Assembly (NCBI RefSeq): GCF_000987955.1
Contig: NZ_LAZU01000035.1
Location: forward strand, 1-63,979
Direction: 5' to 3'
Length of the DNA stretch: 63,979 nucleotides
Source of the DNA: Paenibacillus sp. DMB20
GTDB lineage: Bacteria > Bacillota > Bacilli > Paenibacillales > Paenibacillaceae
Position numbers and translations under genes: made by a program. The notes beneath the pieces are model-generated. The model did not search any database, was not told the DNA's origin, and saw only the letters and a list, made by a program, of their open reading frames with translations. Position 1 is the stretch's first letter; each line of letters begins with the position of its first letter. Below, piece by piece: positions 1 through 9,434 of the stretch.

Positions 1-222
1 GATGGACGTACCGCTGGTGCACCAGTTGTTCCGCCAGGAGCACGGCTGGGTAGCTAAGTACGGAAGGGATAAGCGCTGAAAGCATCTAAGCGTGAAGCCC
101 CCCTCAAGATGAGATTTCCCAATTCGTAAGACCCCTTGAAGACGACGAGGTAGATAGGTTGGAGGTGGAAGTGCAGCAATGCATGGAGCTGACCAATACT
201 AATCGGTCGAGGGCTTATCCTA
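1..222 (+). rRNA. rrl: 23S rRNA, 3' end (partial)
   Basis: The first ~220 bases are the conserved 3' end of 23S rRNA, recognisable from the domain VI stretch that ends in 'gaccaatactaatcggtcga'. The gene enters from the left edge, and the exact mature 3' end is estimated. It belongs to the rRNA operon upstream of guaB, the position held by rrnO in B. subtilis. Confidence 0.97.
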
Positions 223-274
223 AATATAACGCAAAACGTTTCGTATCTAGTTTTCAAGGTTCAACCTTGAATCG

Positions 275-391
275 TTTGGTGGCGATAGCGGAAGGGTTCC
301 ACGCGTACCCATCCCGAACACGACCGTTAAGCCTTCCAGCGCCGATGGTACTTGGACCGAAGGGTCCCGGGAGAGTAGGACGTCGCCAAGC
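275..391 (+). rRNA. rrf: 5S rRNA
   Basis: A 5S rRNA of about 117 nt lies 50 nt after the 23S end. It starts with 'tttggtggcgatagcg' and ends with 'gacgtcgccaagcg'; these two ends pair to form helix I. The loop 'catcccgaacacgaccgttaag' region is typical of Firmicute 5S. End positions are accurate to a few bases. Confidence 0.96.
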
Positions 392-402
392 GAACAACCT
401 GA

Positions 403-437
403 AAAACCGTGATTGAATTTTCAATCACGGTTTTTTT
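403..437 (+). terminator. rRNA operon terminator
   Basis: Inverted repeat accgtgattga / tcaatcacggt with a 4-base loop and a run of seven T, directly after the 5S gene. It is a strong intrinsic terminator closing the left rRNA operon. Confidence 0.93.
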
Positions 438-583
438 GTATGTTTTTACCCCGAAACATGTAGACTAAGACGACCATCTTCTTAAGCGTATATAAATCAC
501 CATCGAAATGTCCGCACTGAGAAGACATTATTCCAGTGGACAAAGGCTTATGAACGTCCATAAAAAAAGGCGCTATTCAATCC

Positions 584-612
584 TTGACAGCCCATAGGCC
601 CTTTGCTAAGAT
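584..612 (+). promoter_or_regulatory. sigma-A promoter of guaB
   Basis: TTGACA (584-589), 17-base spacer, TAAGAT (607-612). The guaB start lies about 100 bases downstream, so the mRNA has a leader of roughly 95 nt. The rest of the gap between the 5S terminator and guaB (438-583) shows no gene or structure I recognise. Confidence 0.8.
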
Positions 613-715
613 GGCAATAATATATTTTTGAAAATAATCATGAAAATGCCGTCCGGTCCAGCTCTGACAGGATTTGAAGTCCGCGGGAAGACGACAAAAA
701 GGAGGAATAACCCAG

Positions 716-2173
716 GTGTGGGAAGATAAGTTTAGTAAGGAAGGCTTTACTTTTGACGATGTATTGTTGATTCCTAGAAAATCGGTAGTCCTGCCGAAGG
801 AAGTGGATGTATCCACCAAACTTAGTGATCAGGTGAAGCTGAACATTCCGTTAATCAGTGCAGGAATGGACACGGTTACCGAAGCTCCTTTGGCGATTGC
901 GATTGCAAGAGAAGGCGGAATCGGCATTATCCATAAAAATATGAGTGTAGAGCAGCAGGCCGAGGAAGTTGACCGGGTAAAACGTTCCGAAAGCGGCGTT
1001 ATCACGAACCCATTCTCCCTGAGAGCGGACCATAAGGTAGCCGATGCGGAAAGCTTAATGTCCAAATTCCGGATTTCCGGCGTGCCGATTGTGGACGAGC
1101 ATCATAAACTGATCGGCATTTTGACGAACCGGGATCTTCGCTTTGTGCATGACTATAATATTGCGATCAGAGACGTGATGACCAGCGAAAATCTGGTAAC
1201 CGCGCCGGTGGGAACGACACTGGAAGAGGCGGAGACCATTTTGCAGAAACATAAGATCGAAAAACTTCCGCTTGTGGACGAGAATAATGTGCTTAAAGGT
1301 CTTATTACCATTAAGGACATCGAGAAGGCCATTCAGTTCCCGAATGCGGCTAAAGACGCACAGGGACGCTTGCTAGTCGGGGCCGCCATCGGCATCTCCA
1401 AAGATACCTTTGATCGCGCCGAAGCCCTGATCAAAGCCGGCGTGGACGTGATCACGGTTGACTCCGCACACGGCCACCATATTAATATCGTCGAAGCCGT
1501 AAGAAAGCTGCGTGAACTGTATCCCGAACTGACCATTATCGCCGGCAACGTGGCGACGGGGGAAGCTACAAGAGAGCTGATCGAGGCGGGGGCTTCCGTC
1601 GTTAAGGTTGGTATCGGACCGGGATCCATCTGTACAACCCGGGTTATTGCCGGGATCGGTGTACCGCAAATCACAGCCATTTACGACTGCGCGAACGTGG
1701 CAAGAGAGTACAACATTCCAATTATTGCGGACGGCGGAATCAAGTACTCCGGAGAAATCACCAAGGCGATTGCTGCAGGCGCGAGCGCGGTTATGCTCGG
1801 CAGCATGTTCGCAGGAACGGAAGAAAGCCCGGGTGAGTCCGAGATTTATCAAGGCCGCCGGTTTAAAGCTTATCGCGGCATGGGATCCATGGCTGCGATG
1901 AAGCAGGGCAGCAAGGACCGCTACTTCCAGGATGATGACAAGAAACTGGTACCGGAAGGGATTGAAGGTCGCGTTGCTTACAAAGGTCCTTTGGCGGATA
2001 CGATTCACCAGCTGATCGGGGGGTTGCGCTCCGGCATGGGGTATTGCGGTACCGAAAACCTTGAGCACCTCCGGAACGATACACAGTTTATCCGGATCAC
2101 CGGCGCGGGATTGCGTGAAAGCCATCCGCATGACATTCAAATTACGAAGGAAGCGCCAAACTACTCGTTGTAA
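716..2173 (+). CDS. guaB: Inosine-5'-monophosphate dehydrogenase
   Basis: Cytosolic enzyme that oxidises IMP to XMP with NAD+, the first committed step of GMP synthesis. The 485 aa match the usual family length. The N-terminal FTFDDVLL motif is followed by a CBS-domain pair at about residues 95-210, which interrupts the TIM barrel. The active-site loop GSICTT carries the catalytic Cys306. The GTG at 716 is chosen because AGGAGG (700-705) sits just upstream; an ATG at 674 in the same frame has no ribosome site. It is the first gene after the rRNA operon, as in B. subtilis, with its own sigma-A promoter and terminator. The frame is intact. Confidence 0.97.
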   Translation: MWEDKFSKEGFTFDDVLLIPRKSVVLPKEVDVSTKLSDQVKLNIPLISAGMDTVTEAPLAIAIAREGGIGIIHKNMSVEQQAEEVDRVKRSESGVITNPFSLRADHKVADAESLMSKFRISGVPIVDEHHKLIGILTNRDLRFVHDYNIAIRDVMTSENLVTAPVGTTLEEAETILQKHKIEKLPLVDENNVLKGLITIKDIEKAIQFPNAAKDAQGRLLVGAAIGISKDTFDRAEALIKAGVDVITVDSAHGHHINIVEAVRKLRELYPELTIIAGNVATGEATRELIEAGASVVKVGIGPGSICTTRVIAGIGVPQITAIYDCANVAREYNIPIIADGGIKYSGEITKAIAAGASAVMLGSMFAGTEESPGESEIYQGRRFKAYRGMGSMAAMKQGSKDRYFQDDDKKLVPEGIEGRVAYKGPLADTIHQLIGGLRSGMGYCGTENLEHLRNDTQFIRITGAGLRESHPHDIQITKEAPNYSL

Positions 2174-2320
2174 TTCACTGGAAAACCCTCTCTTGCGGTA
2201 TCAAGGTTGGCTTGGTTTGACTGCGCAGAGGCCGGTTGTTACACGAATACAGGTTGAACATCGAACTTACACGGGATAAGCCATAGGCGGGAAAGCCTAG
2301 CAAATCATGCCGTGCAGATA

Positions 2321-2359
2321 GGACAAGCTGGATGAAATGTATCCGGCTTGTCTTTTTTT
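2321..2359 (+). terminator. guaB terminator
   Basis: Stem ggacaagctggat / atccggcttgtc followed by seven T, about 150 nt after the guaB stop and before dacA. Confidence 0.88.
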
Positions 2360-2416
2360 GATAATCCCCCTGTGATAGAATAGAACAAGCAAACGACTTA
2401 GAGAGGAGTATTTCAT

Positions 2417-3815
2417 TTGAAAGACAAGTCTGCGAGAAAGAGTAAACGTCCCATTGTGCAAAGAACCCTGGCATCGGTGATGCTTGTCAATATATTGTGT
2501 TTTTCCGCTATTCCCGCTATGGCCCTGGCTGAACCCGTAACGGTCGCAACCGCCGAGAAGAAGGAGGCCGCAACAACGGCTCCTAAAGGCGGGAAAGCCG
2601 ATAAAGTTCCTTCCGTTGACACGCTTGGTCTCCAGGTGAGATCTGCGGTATTGATGGAGCCTACGACCGGTCAGGTGCTTGTTTCCTTTAATGCGGATAA
2701 CGCGCTTCCACCGGCCAGCATGACGAAAATGATGACGGAGTATATCGTCCAGCATGAAATCAAGCAGAAGAATCTCAGCTGGGACACGATGGTAACCGTT
2801 AAAGAAAATGCAGCGAAAAGCCAAGGCTCGCGCATATTTTTGGCGGAGGGAGACCAGCATACGGTAGAAGAGCTTTACATTGCAATGGCGGTGGGATCGG
2901 CTAATGACGCTGCCGTTGCGTTAGCTGAGCATATAGCCGGTTCCGAGCAGGAATTCGTAAAAATCATGAACGATAACGCGAAGCGCATGGGGATGAAAAC
3001 GGCGCATTTCGTTAACGCAACCGGCCTCAGCAAATCCGATATGCCTGAGAAATACCGCCCGGAGGGCGATGACGAAACCGTCATGTCTGCGATGGACACA
3101 GCCAAGCTTGTAAAGTACATCGTCGAAGAGCATCCCGATTTTTCGAAATATACCACGATTCAATCTTATAAATTCCGCGAACGTGACAAGGATCCGATTA
3201 TCAACCTGAACTGGATGCTCGAAGCCAACAAAAACGTTCCCAACTTCCGCTCCTTTGCCTACGAAGGCCTGGACGGGATGAAAACCGGATTCACTGAGCA
3301 AGCCCTGAACACTTTTGCAGGTACGGCCGAGCGAAACGGAATGCGCTTGATCAGCGTTGTAATGGGGGCTGAGACGAAAGCGTCCCGCTTTACGGAAACC
3401 CGCAAGCTTCTCGACTACGGCTTCAACAACTTTGAAGTAAAACAGGTGGTGGACGCAGGCTCGACGGTAGAAGGTTTTGAAACGGCGCCTGTCAATAAGG
3501 GAAAGGAAAAGACGGTCAAGCTGGCAACGAATAAGCCCGTAAGCTTCATGGTGCCGAAAGGCTCCGAAGGAAAGAACGTCACATCCGAAGCCAAGCTGGA
3601 CAACGAAGAGCTGACGGCTCCCGTGAAAAAAGGAACCAAAGTGGGAACCGTTACTTACAGCTATACCATTGACGGGGTTAAAAAATGCCCAAAAGGCAAC
3701 CGTGGATCTGATCACGGCTGAAGAAACGGAAAAAGCAGGATGGTTTAAGCTGTTCTTGCGGGCTATAGGGCAATTCTTCGCGGATTTGTTCGAGTCCATT
3801 AAGAACCTCTTTTAA
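2417..3815 (+). CDS. dacA: D-alanyl-D-alanine carboxypeptidase (PBP5 type)
   Basis: Secreted, membrane-anchored serine peptidase (MEROPS S11) that removes the terminal D-Ala from peptidoglycan stem peptides. There is an N-terminal signal sequence, then the penicillin-binding triad: SMTK (Ser101), a SxN motif in GSAND, and KTG in GMKTG. TTG at 2417 follows GAGAGGAG. The open frame stops at 3721, but one extra A in the run at 3680-3685 explains this: removing it restores a C-terminus reading ...LITAEETEKAGWFKLF and an amphipathic membrane anchor ending in KNLF. The corrected gene runs to 3815 (465 aa). Probably a sequencing error. Located between guaB and pdxS, as in B. subtilis. Confidence 0.93.
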
Positions 3816-3930
3816 AGAACCGTATATTCCGGAGAAACGGGTTGTATATTTACTGGCCGTGGAGTAAACTTTTAAGTTAGATTCAATCATGTGAAAATGA
3901 GTTCAATATATATTTCGGGAGGCGTGGGAC

Positions 3931-4812
3931 ATGGAAACGGGAACATCTACTGTAAAAAGAGGCATGGCAGAAATGCAAAAAGGCGGCGTCATCATGGATG
4001 TCATGAACGCGGAGCAGGCAAAGATCGCTGAAGCGGCCGGAGCTACTGCGGTCATGGCGCTGGAACGCGTGCCTTCCGATATTCGGGCAGCCGGGGGAGT
4101 AGCCCGTATGGCGGATCCGACCATCGTTGAAGAAGTCATGAAGGTCGTAACCATTCCGGTAATGGCTAAAGCGCGTATCGGTCATTATGTGGAAGCCAAA
4201 GTGCTGGAATCGCTCGGCGTAGACTATTTGGATGAGAGTGAAGTTCTGACGCCGGCCGATGAAGTATTCCATATCGATAAATGGGATTTTACCGTGCCTT
4301 TCGTCTGCGGCGCTAAAGATTTGGGCGAAGCGCTCCGCCGGATCGGAGAAGGCGCATCGATGATCCGTACCAAAGGCGAGCCGGGAACCGGCAACATTGT
4401 CGAAGCCGTTCGTCATATGCGTTTGATTAACAGCCAGATCCGCAAGGTACAGAGCATGTCGAAGGACGAGCTTTATGCTGAAGCCAAAAACCTCGGCGTC
4501 TCCTATGAGCTTCTGAAGGGCGTACAGGAAAACGGTAAGCTCCCGGTCGTCAACTTTGCCGCAGGCGGGGTAGCGACTCCTGCGGATGCCGCTCTGATGA
4601 TGCATTTGGGAGCGGACGGCGTATTTGTAGGATCCGGCATTTTCAAATCGGACAACCCGGAAAAATTCGCTCGTGCGATCGTGGAAGCCACAACGCATTA
4701 TAATGATTACAAACTGATTGCCGAAGTGTCCAAAAACCTGGGTACACCGATGAAAGGCATTGAAATCTCCAAACTGGCCCCATCCGAGCGCATGTCGGAT
4801 CGCGGCTGGTAA
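3931..4812 (+). CDS. pdxS: Pyridoxal 5'-phosphate synthase, synthase subunit
   Basis: PdxS/YaaD makes pyridoxal 5'-phosphate from ribose 5-phosphate, glyceraldehyde 3-phosphate and ammonia. The 293 aa form a TIM barrel. Characteristic motifs are GGVIMDV near the N-terminus, MALERVPSDIR, VMAKARIGH with the Schiff-base lysine, and the phosphate-binding GGVATPAD and GADGVFVGSGIF near the C-terminus. The ribosome site GGGAGG lies just upstream of the ATG. pdxT follows after 16 nt, and the two form the glutaminase/synthase complex. Intact frame. Confidence 0.97.
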   Translation: METGTSTVKRGMAEMQKGGVIMDVMNAEQAKIAEAAGATAVMALERVPSDIRAAGGVARMADPTIVEEVMKVVTIPVMAKARIGHYVEAKVLESLGVDYLDESEVLTPADEVFHIDKWDFTVPFVCGAKDLGEALRRIGEGASMIRTKGEPGTGNIVEAVRHMRLINSQIRKVQSMSKDELYAEAKNLGVSYELLKGVQENGKLPVVNFAAGGVATPADAALMMHLGADGVFVGSGIFKSDNPEKFARAIVEATTHYNDYKLIAEVSKNLGTPMKGIEISKLAPSERMSDRGW

Positions 4813-4828
4813 GAGAGAAGGAAGCTGC

Positions 4829-5416
4829 ATGGATATCGGAGTATTGGCCCTTCAGGGCGCTGTTGCAGAGCATATTCGCAGCATCAACCGGACCGGCTCG
4901 GAAGGAACGCCGATCAAGAAGGTGGAGCAGCTTGAAACGGTCGACGGCCTTATCATTCCGGGCGGCGAAAGCACGACAATCGGGAAGCTGATGCGAAAGT
5001 ATGAGTTTATCGACGCCATCCGCGAGTTCTCGGCTGCAGGTAAACCCATCTTCGGAACGTGTGCCGGATTGATCGTTCTTGCGAAAGAGATTGCGGGCGG
5101 AGAAGAAGCGCATTTGGGACTGATGGACATCAAGGTTGCACGCAACGCCTTTGGAAGACAGCGGGAGAGCTTTGAAACAGACCTGACGGTAAAAGGAATC
5201 GAAGAGCAGGTCCGTGCCGTATTTATCCGGGCACCGCTGATTTTGGAGGTCGGCGATGGCGTCGAGGTGCTGTCCACCTATAACGACGAGATCGTGACCG
5301 CCCGACAGGGACACCTGCTTGCAGCTTCTTATCATCCGGAGCTGACGGATGACTACCGTCTGCATCAATATTTTGCGGACATGGTCCAGGAGTCGGCTGT
5401 GGCGAAGAAACTGTAA
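4829..5416 (+). CDS. pdxT: Pyridoxal 5'-phosphate synthase, glutaminase subunit
   Basis: PdxT/YaaE hydrolyses glutamine and passes ammonia to PdxS. The 195 aa carry the class I amidotransferase-like triad: the nucleophile Cys in FGTCAGLI, and His and Glu in SYHPEL near the C-terminus. IPGGESTT forms the oxyanion region. The ATG at 4829 is chosen because it gives the family N-terminus MDIGVLALQGAV and has GAGAAGGAAG upstream; longer in-frame extensions overlap pdxS. Cotranscribed with pdxS. Confidence 0.97.
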   Translation: MDIGVLALQGAVAEHIRSINRTGSEGTPIKKVEQLETVDGLIIPGGESTTIGKLMRKYEFIDAIREFSAAGKPIFGTCAGLIVLAKEIAGGEEAHLGLMDIKVARNAFGRQRESFETDLTVKGIEEQVRAVFIRAPLILEVGDGVEVLSTYNDEIVTARQGHLLAASYHPELTDDYRLHQYFADMVQESAVAKKL

Positions 5417-5439
5417 ATCGTTCGTATAAAAGAAACATT

Positions 5440-5473
5440 CTTGACCCTTTTGGGGGGTCAAGTTTGTTTTTTT
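5440..5473 (+). terminator. pdxST terminator
   Basis: Stem ttgaccc / gggtcaa, followed shortly by a T-rich tract (gtttgttttttt). It closes the pdxS-pdxT unit before serS. No T-box leader was seen upstream of serS. Confidence 0.85.
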
Positions 5474-5558
5474 CTCGATTATTCAATAAAATAGATAGAA
5501 TGAATAGATTGAATGCCATGAGTTACATCGATGGATGTTTTACTTAGGAGGGTTTCCT

Positions 5559-6840
5559 GTGTTAGACGTAAAAATATTGCGCAGTGAGTACAGTCGCGTG
5601 GAAGAAGCTTTGAAAAACCGCGGCAAATCGCTTGATTTGATTGCGGATTTTCCCAAGCTGGATACACGCCGCCGCGAGCTGCTGCAGGAGAGCGAAAGTC
5701 TGAAGAACCGGCGCAACACGGTGTCTGCCGAAGTGGCCAGGCTGAAGAAAAATCGTGAGAATGCGGATGAACTGATCGTAGAAATGCGCGAGGTATCCGA
5801 CCGGATCAAAAGTTTGGATGAAGAAGTGCGCGAGGTGGAGGCTCAGATTTCGGAGCTGAGTCTTGCCATTCCCAACATTCCGCATGAAAGTGTGCCGGTA
5901 GGCGCATCGGAAGAGGATAACGTGGAACTGCGCCGCTGGTCAGAGCCTAGAACATTTGATTTTGAACCCAAGGCTCATTGGGATATTGCTCAAGGCTTGG
6001 ATATCCTTGATTTTGAAGCCGGTGCCAAAGTGACGGGATCGCGCTTTACGTTCTATAAAGGGTTAGGTGCCCGTTTGGAGCGCGCTTTGATCAATTTCAT
6101 GATGGATCTTCACAGTGATCACGGTTATGAGGAAATGCTGCCTCCATACATCGTCAACCGGGACAGCCTTTACGGAACAGGACAGCTGCCCAAGTTTGAG
6201 GAGGATCTTTTTAAGCTGACCGATTCCGATTATTATTTGATTCCAACGGCAGAAGTACCGGTAACCAACTATCACCGCGAGGAGATTTTGAATGCCGAGG
6301 ATCTGCCTAAAAAAATATGTGGCGTACAGTTCTTGCTTCCGTTCGGAAGCCGGCGCGGCAGGACGCGATACCCGCGGTTTGATTCGCCAGCATCAGTTCA
6401 ACAAAGTCGAAATGGTCAAAATCGTCCATCCGGACTCCTCTTTTGACGAATTGGAGAAAATGACGGTTGATGCCGAGCGCGTACTCCAACTGTTGAATTT
6501 ACCTTATCGGGTGCTTGTACTGTGTACGGGCGACATGGGCTTCGGCTCCATGAAAACGTACGATTTGGAAGTATGGCTGCCGGAAAGCGGTGTGTACCGC
6601 GAAATCTCTTCCTGCTCCAATATTGGGGATTTCCAAGCCCGCCGGGCTAACATCCGTTTCCGTCCCGAGCCGAAGGCGAAACCGGAATTCGTTCACACGT
6701 TGAACGGATCGGGACTGGCCGTGGGCAGAACGGTTGCGGCCATTTTGGAAAATTATCAGCAAGCGGACGGCAGCGTGGTGGTTCCGGAGGTTCTTCGTCC
6801 GTACATGAGAAGTGTAAGCGTGATTGAGGCTAAGAAATAG
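5559..6840 (+). CDS. serS: Seryl-tRNA synthetase (frame broken once)
   Basis: Class II aminoacyl-tRNA synthetase charging tRNA-Ser. GTG at 5559 follows AGGAGG. The N-terminal ~100 residues form the long antiparallel coiled-coil arm that binds tRNA-Ser (LDVKILRSEYSRVEEAL onward). The catalytic core has GSRF (motif 1 region), the motif 2 region around SSCFRSEAG and motif 3 near LNGSGLAVGRT. The frame shifts at the A run 6309-6315: dropping one A joins LPKKYVAYSSCFRSEAG to the second half, giving about 426 aa. serS is essential, so a sequencing error is far likelier than a real break. A tRNA-Ser gene follows directly, as in B. subtilis. Confidence 0.94.
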
Positions 6841-6905
6841 CTTGCTGTCATATGCTTTTTTGTGGTACAATAATTAATGCACGTGATTAATTATCTGTTC
6901 CACAT

Positions 6906-6994
6906 GGAGAGGTACCGAAGCGGTCATAACGGGGCGGTCTTGAAAACCGTTAGGGTGCAAGCCCACATGGGTTCGAATCCCATCCTCTCCGCCA
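6906..6994 (+). tRNA. tRNA-Ser (anticodon TGA)
   Basis: An 89-nt type II tRNA. Acceptor stem GGAGAGG pairs with CCTCTCC, the discriminator is G and CCA is encoded at 6992-6994. The anticodon loop CTTGAAAAC gives anticodon TGA (serine, UCN codons). The long variable arm and the GGTTCGAATCC T-loop are clear. It lies directly behind the synthetase gene that charges it. Confidence 0.97.
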
Positions 6995-7011
6995 TACATA
7001 ACACAAATCAG

Positions 7012-7041
7012 CCGTTTCCCGAGTCGGGAAACGGTTTTTTT
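7012..7041 (+). terminator. terminator after tRNA-Ser
   Basis: Perfect stem ccgtttccc-ga-gtcgggaaacgg followed by seven T. Confidence 0.92.
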
Positions 7042-7155
7042 GAAGATATAAGAAATTATAAGCTTCGGAGACCCGGCTCCCTTATATCGCAAGAAAAACT
7101 TCCGCAAAAGCGGTCTGGCTTCCTTGAAAATGTACGTCGATAAACGTTTTTCTTA
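7041..7155 (+). repeat. interspersed repeat, copy R1
   Basis: Noncoding unit of about 110 bp that recurs at 22733-22852 (R2), partly at 50819-50893 (R3) and as an internally deleted form at 7943-7987 (R4). The invariant core is tcgcaagaaaaacttccgc (7087-7105), followed by a small hairpin around gcggtctgg. The unit ends in 'acgtcgataaacgttttTctta', a weak hairpin with a T-run. See findings. Confidence 0.8.
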
Positions 7156-7212
7156 TTACTGCATAAAAAGAAAGCCCTCTCCGCAATTTAATAACAAGGG
7201 GAGGTGTGACAG

Positions 7213-7554
7213 ATGAACTCAGAGCTGAATGTAAATCAGGCAACTTTGGTTAACGCTTGGCAGGAACGCTTGCCCGTTGTGCTCAAGCCCGGCGATCATG
7301 CCGATGTGGCAGCCGATATGGCGAATCCCCACGCGGTCCGGATTCACATTGACGCGGCTGGAAGACAGGATTACTCCTTCGATTTTGAATGCCGTTATGT
7401 CGACTCCAGAGAGGTCGAGGTAAAGCTGGTCGATGTGGAACGTGGAGGCGTAGTGATCGATGAGCGTAATGAAAATATTCAAGGCATGGCAAGCGATTAT
7501 ATCCGCCACATTCACGAGTGTGCCCAAGCCCTCCAGCAAATTACGCATCCGTAG
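7213..7554 (+). CDS. Conserved hypothetical protein
   Basis: 113 aa, start ATG preceded by GGGGAGG. It is soluble, with no signal peptide or membrane segment, acidic, and rich in alternating hydrophobic residues that suggest beta strands in the middle (residues 40-85), with a C-terminal helix. I do not recognise a family. It sits alone between the tRNA-Ser/repeat region and a small spore-protein-like gene, in the place where B. subtilis has dck/dgk. The clear ribosome site and compact frame make it a credible gene; no function can be assigned. Confidence 0.75.
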   Translation: MNSELNVNQATLVNAWQERLPVVLKPGDHADVAADMANPHAVRIHIDAAGRQDYSFDFECRYVDSREVEVKLVDVERGGVVIDERNENIQGMASDYIRHIHECAQALQQITHP

Positions 7555-7639
7555 CATGCCGGCGTCGCTACAGATGTCTTTAAAAAAGGTTCTTGGCTGC
7601 ATAACCAAAACTCAATCAGGGTAAGGGAGGAATTGAAGC

Positions 7640-7792
7640 ATGAGTAAGCCGAAGTCCATACCGGTACCAGAAGCTCAGGAGCCTAAAAGGAGAGCCAAGG
7701 ATAACGGCGACGGCGGTATGCAGGAGCCCATGACCGGTTCGCACCGTGCCAAGATTCACAAGCAGTCCGGGAAATTCAACCCGGAGGGATAA
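7640..7792 (+). CDS. Small acid-soluble spore protein P-like
   Basis: 50 aa, ATG at 7640 preceded by GGGAGG (7625-7630). Very hydrophilic and basic, with no hydrophobic segment. The C-terminal half, GGMQEPMTGSHRAK...KQSGKFNPEG, resembles the SspP family, whose B. subtilis member carries GQPEPLSGSKKVKN. SspP is a minor small spore protein made late in the forespore. The match is short, so the assignment is tentative. A terminator follows at 7843. Confidence 0.6.
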   Translation: MSKPKSIPVPEAQEPKRRAKDNGDGGMQEPMTGSHRAKIHKQSGKFNPEG

Positions 7793-7842
7793 AACAGCGA
7801 TGAACGAATGCAAACCGGCCAAATAACCCGCAACGCAGATTG

Positions 7843-7880
7843 AAAAGGGCTTCCCGCCATGTTAATCGGGAGGCCTTTTT
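7843..7880 (+). terminator. terminator of the sspP-like gene
   Basis: Stem aaaagggcttcccg / cgggaggcctttt with T-tail. Confidence 0.88.
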
Positions 7881-7911
7881 AAAATCGAAAACCATGTAAA
7901 ATGCGAAGAAG

Positions 7912-7951
7912 CGACTTCATCTTTCGAAAAGAAAGACGAAGTCGTTTTTTT
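7912..7951. terminator. second hairpin with T-run, likely bidirectional
   Basis: Stem cgacttcatctttc / gaaagacgaagtcg with seven T on the + side. It merges into repeat copy R4. Between here and the lipoprotein gene at 8235 I see no gene. Confidence 0.75.
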
Positions 7952-7987
7952 CTTAAGAGATAACGTCGATAGACGTTTTTTCTTATG
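7943..7987 (+). repeat. interspersed repeat, internally deleted copy R4
   Basis: Joins the 5' edge of the repeat (gtttttttcttaagagat) directly to its 3' edge (aacgtcgatagacg + T-run + ctta), lacking the ~75-bp core present in R1 and R2. The 3' edge, acgtc-gata-gacgt plus T-run, is a small terminator-like hairpin. Confidence 0.7.
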
Positions 7988-8234
7988 TATATGCACATTG
8001 ATGAAACCCCTTTTCCATCATGATCGTATATAACACCAAGCGAGTTTATCGGGGGCCCCACTTTTCTGTAGTAAAATCGGTAGATGAGCTTTAAGTGAAT
8101 GATTATTGCGGGAGGAGAGAGTTAGTAAAATTATTTTTAGTAAAAATTCCATAAAGTGTTTCTCATTTAATGAAAATAGTTTATGATTAAATGGTGTGTT
8201 ATTTTTTTGAACTTTGAGGGGAGAGAAAAGATTA

Positions 8235-9322
8235 ATGAACAAGAAGTTTGTAGCCTTGATGCTGTCAATCATGTTGACGTTGACTATAGTGCTGGCAGGC
8301 TGCGCGAAAAAAAGAAGAACCTAAAGAAGCTATGAAGACTGCGGCTCAAAACGCTCTTACCATGACTTCTTATGAGATGAAGAGCAGCTTTGTTATCGAA
8401 GATCTTCAAGTTAAACTGGCTGCTGCTGAATCTGACCCTAGCGTGAACCAAGCCATTACCATGTTGAAGAATGCCGAATTGACGCTGACAGGCATCCACC
8501 AAGCGGAGCCTCAACAAACGGAAATGCAGATGGGAATCAATCTGAAGGGCGATATGGCAATGTCCTTCAACGTTGATATGGTCATGACGAAAGAGAAAAT
8601 CTACGTTAAAATTCCAAGCATTCCAATGCTCCCTCTTCCGGAGAATGTTGTCGGCAAGTACCTTGTCCTCGACCTGAAGCAACTGGCTGAACAAGCAGGA
8701 GAGTCTTTCAATCCGGATATGCTGGATACGAAGAAGTCCCAGAAACTGGCCAACGAAATCCTGGAAGCATTGATTACCGAGTACGACCAAGCAAAATACT
8801 TCAAGCAAATCGACAAGAAGGATGCCAAGCTTCCTGAAGGCGTCGAAGCGAATCAAGTCGTACAATTCTTTATCACCAATGACAACGTTAAAGAAGCATT
8901 GGATATCCTGATCAATAAGGCAGCTCCGAAAATCGTGGATATCGTCGGCAAAGACGAATACCGCGACATGCTCGGCTTGACGAAGGAAGACATCGACCAG
9001 GCTAAAGCAGGATTGAAGTCCGTGGATCAAGGCGAGTTCTCCAAGGGAGTGGAAGAGCTTCAAAAATACCTGAAGATCAACACCTTTAACATCAACACTG
9101 CCATCGATAAAAAGAACTTCCCGGTTTACCAGGATGTTGTCCTGAATGTGGACTTCAACGATCCTGAAAGCAAAGAAAACGTGAAGCTTGCCATAAAAGG
9201 AAGCACCCAGTACAGCAAAATCAACGAAAAACAAACATTCAAAAATCGGAATTCCTGAAGGCTCCGACGTGATCACCATGGAGCAGTTCCAAGAAACAAT
9301 GAGCCAAATGGGCGCTTATTAA
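8235..9322 (+). CDS. Lipoprotein of unknown function (frame broken twice)
   Basis: Starts MNKKFVALML with a lipobox LAGC (Cys23), so it is predicted to be a lipid-anchored extracellular protein. About 361 aa after correction. The body is hydrophilic and helix/strand mixed, with a stretch resembling LolA/LppX-like or YkyA-type lipoproteins (measured only by general look); no firm family. Two breaks: one extra A at 8307-8313, right after the lipobox (restores AKKEEPKEAMKTAAQN), and one extra A at 9241-9245 (restores TFKIGIPEGSDVITMEQF to the stop at 9322). GGGGAGAG precedes the ATG. Confidence 0.8.
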
Positions 9323-9348
9323 TTCATCTTACATCCGTAATTAAGAAA

Positions 9349-9384
9349 GACCCGGCCGTTTTTAAACGGCCGGGTCTCTCTTTT
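9349..9384. terminator. bidirectional terminator, lipoprotein / tadA
   Basis: Stem gacccggccgttt / aaacggccgggtc lies between two convergent genes. It has T-rich sequence on the + side and an A-rich run on the other, so it can serve both. Confidence 0.9.
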
Positions 9385-9434
9385 ATGTTTGGCACAAGGC
9401 AAGAAAAGGCCCTACAATGCCTTGAAAAAACGAG

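Noticed and set aside
5417..5558. T-box leader before serS
   Set aside because: Only 140 nt, occupied by the pdxT terminator; no T-box sequence or specifier stem.
6292..6840. separate small gene in the 3' half of serS
   Set aside because: It is the seryl-tRNA synthetase catalytic part displaced by one extra A, not an independent gene.
8284..9279. 331-codon - strand frame over the lipoprotein
   Set aside because: Antisense shadow; the + strand has lipobox, ribosome site and explained frame breaks.
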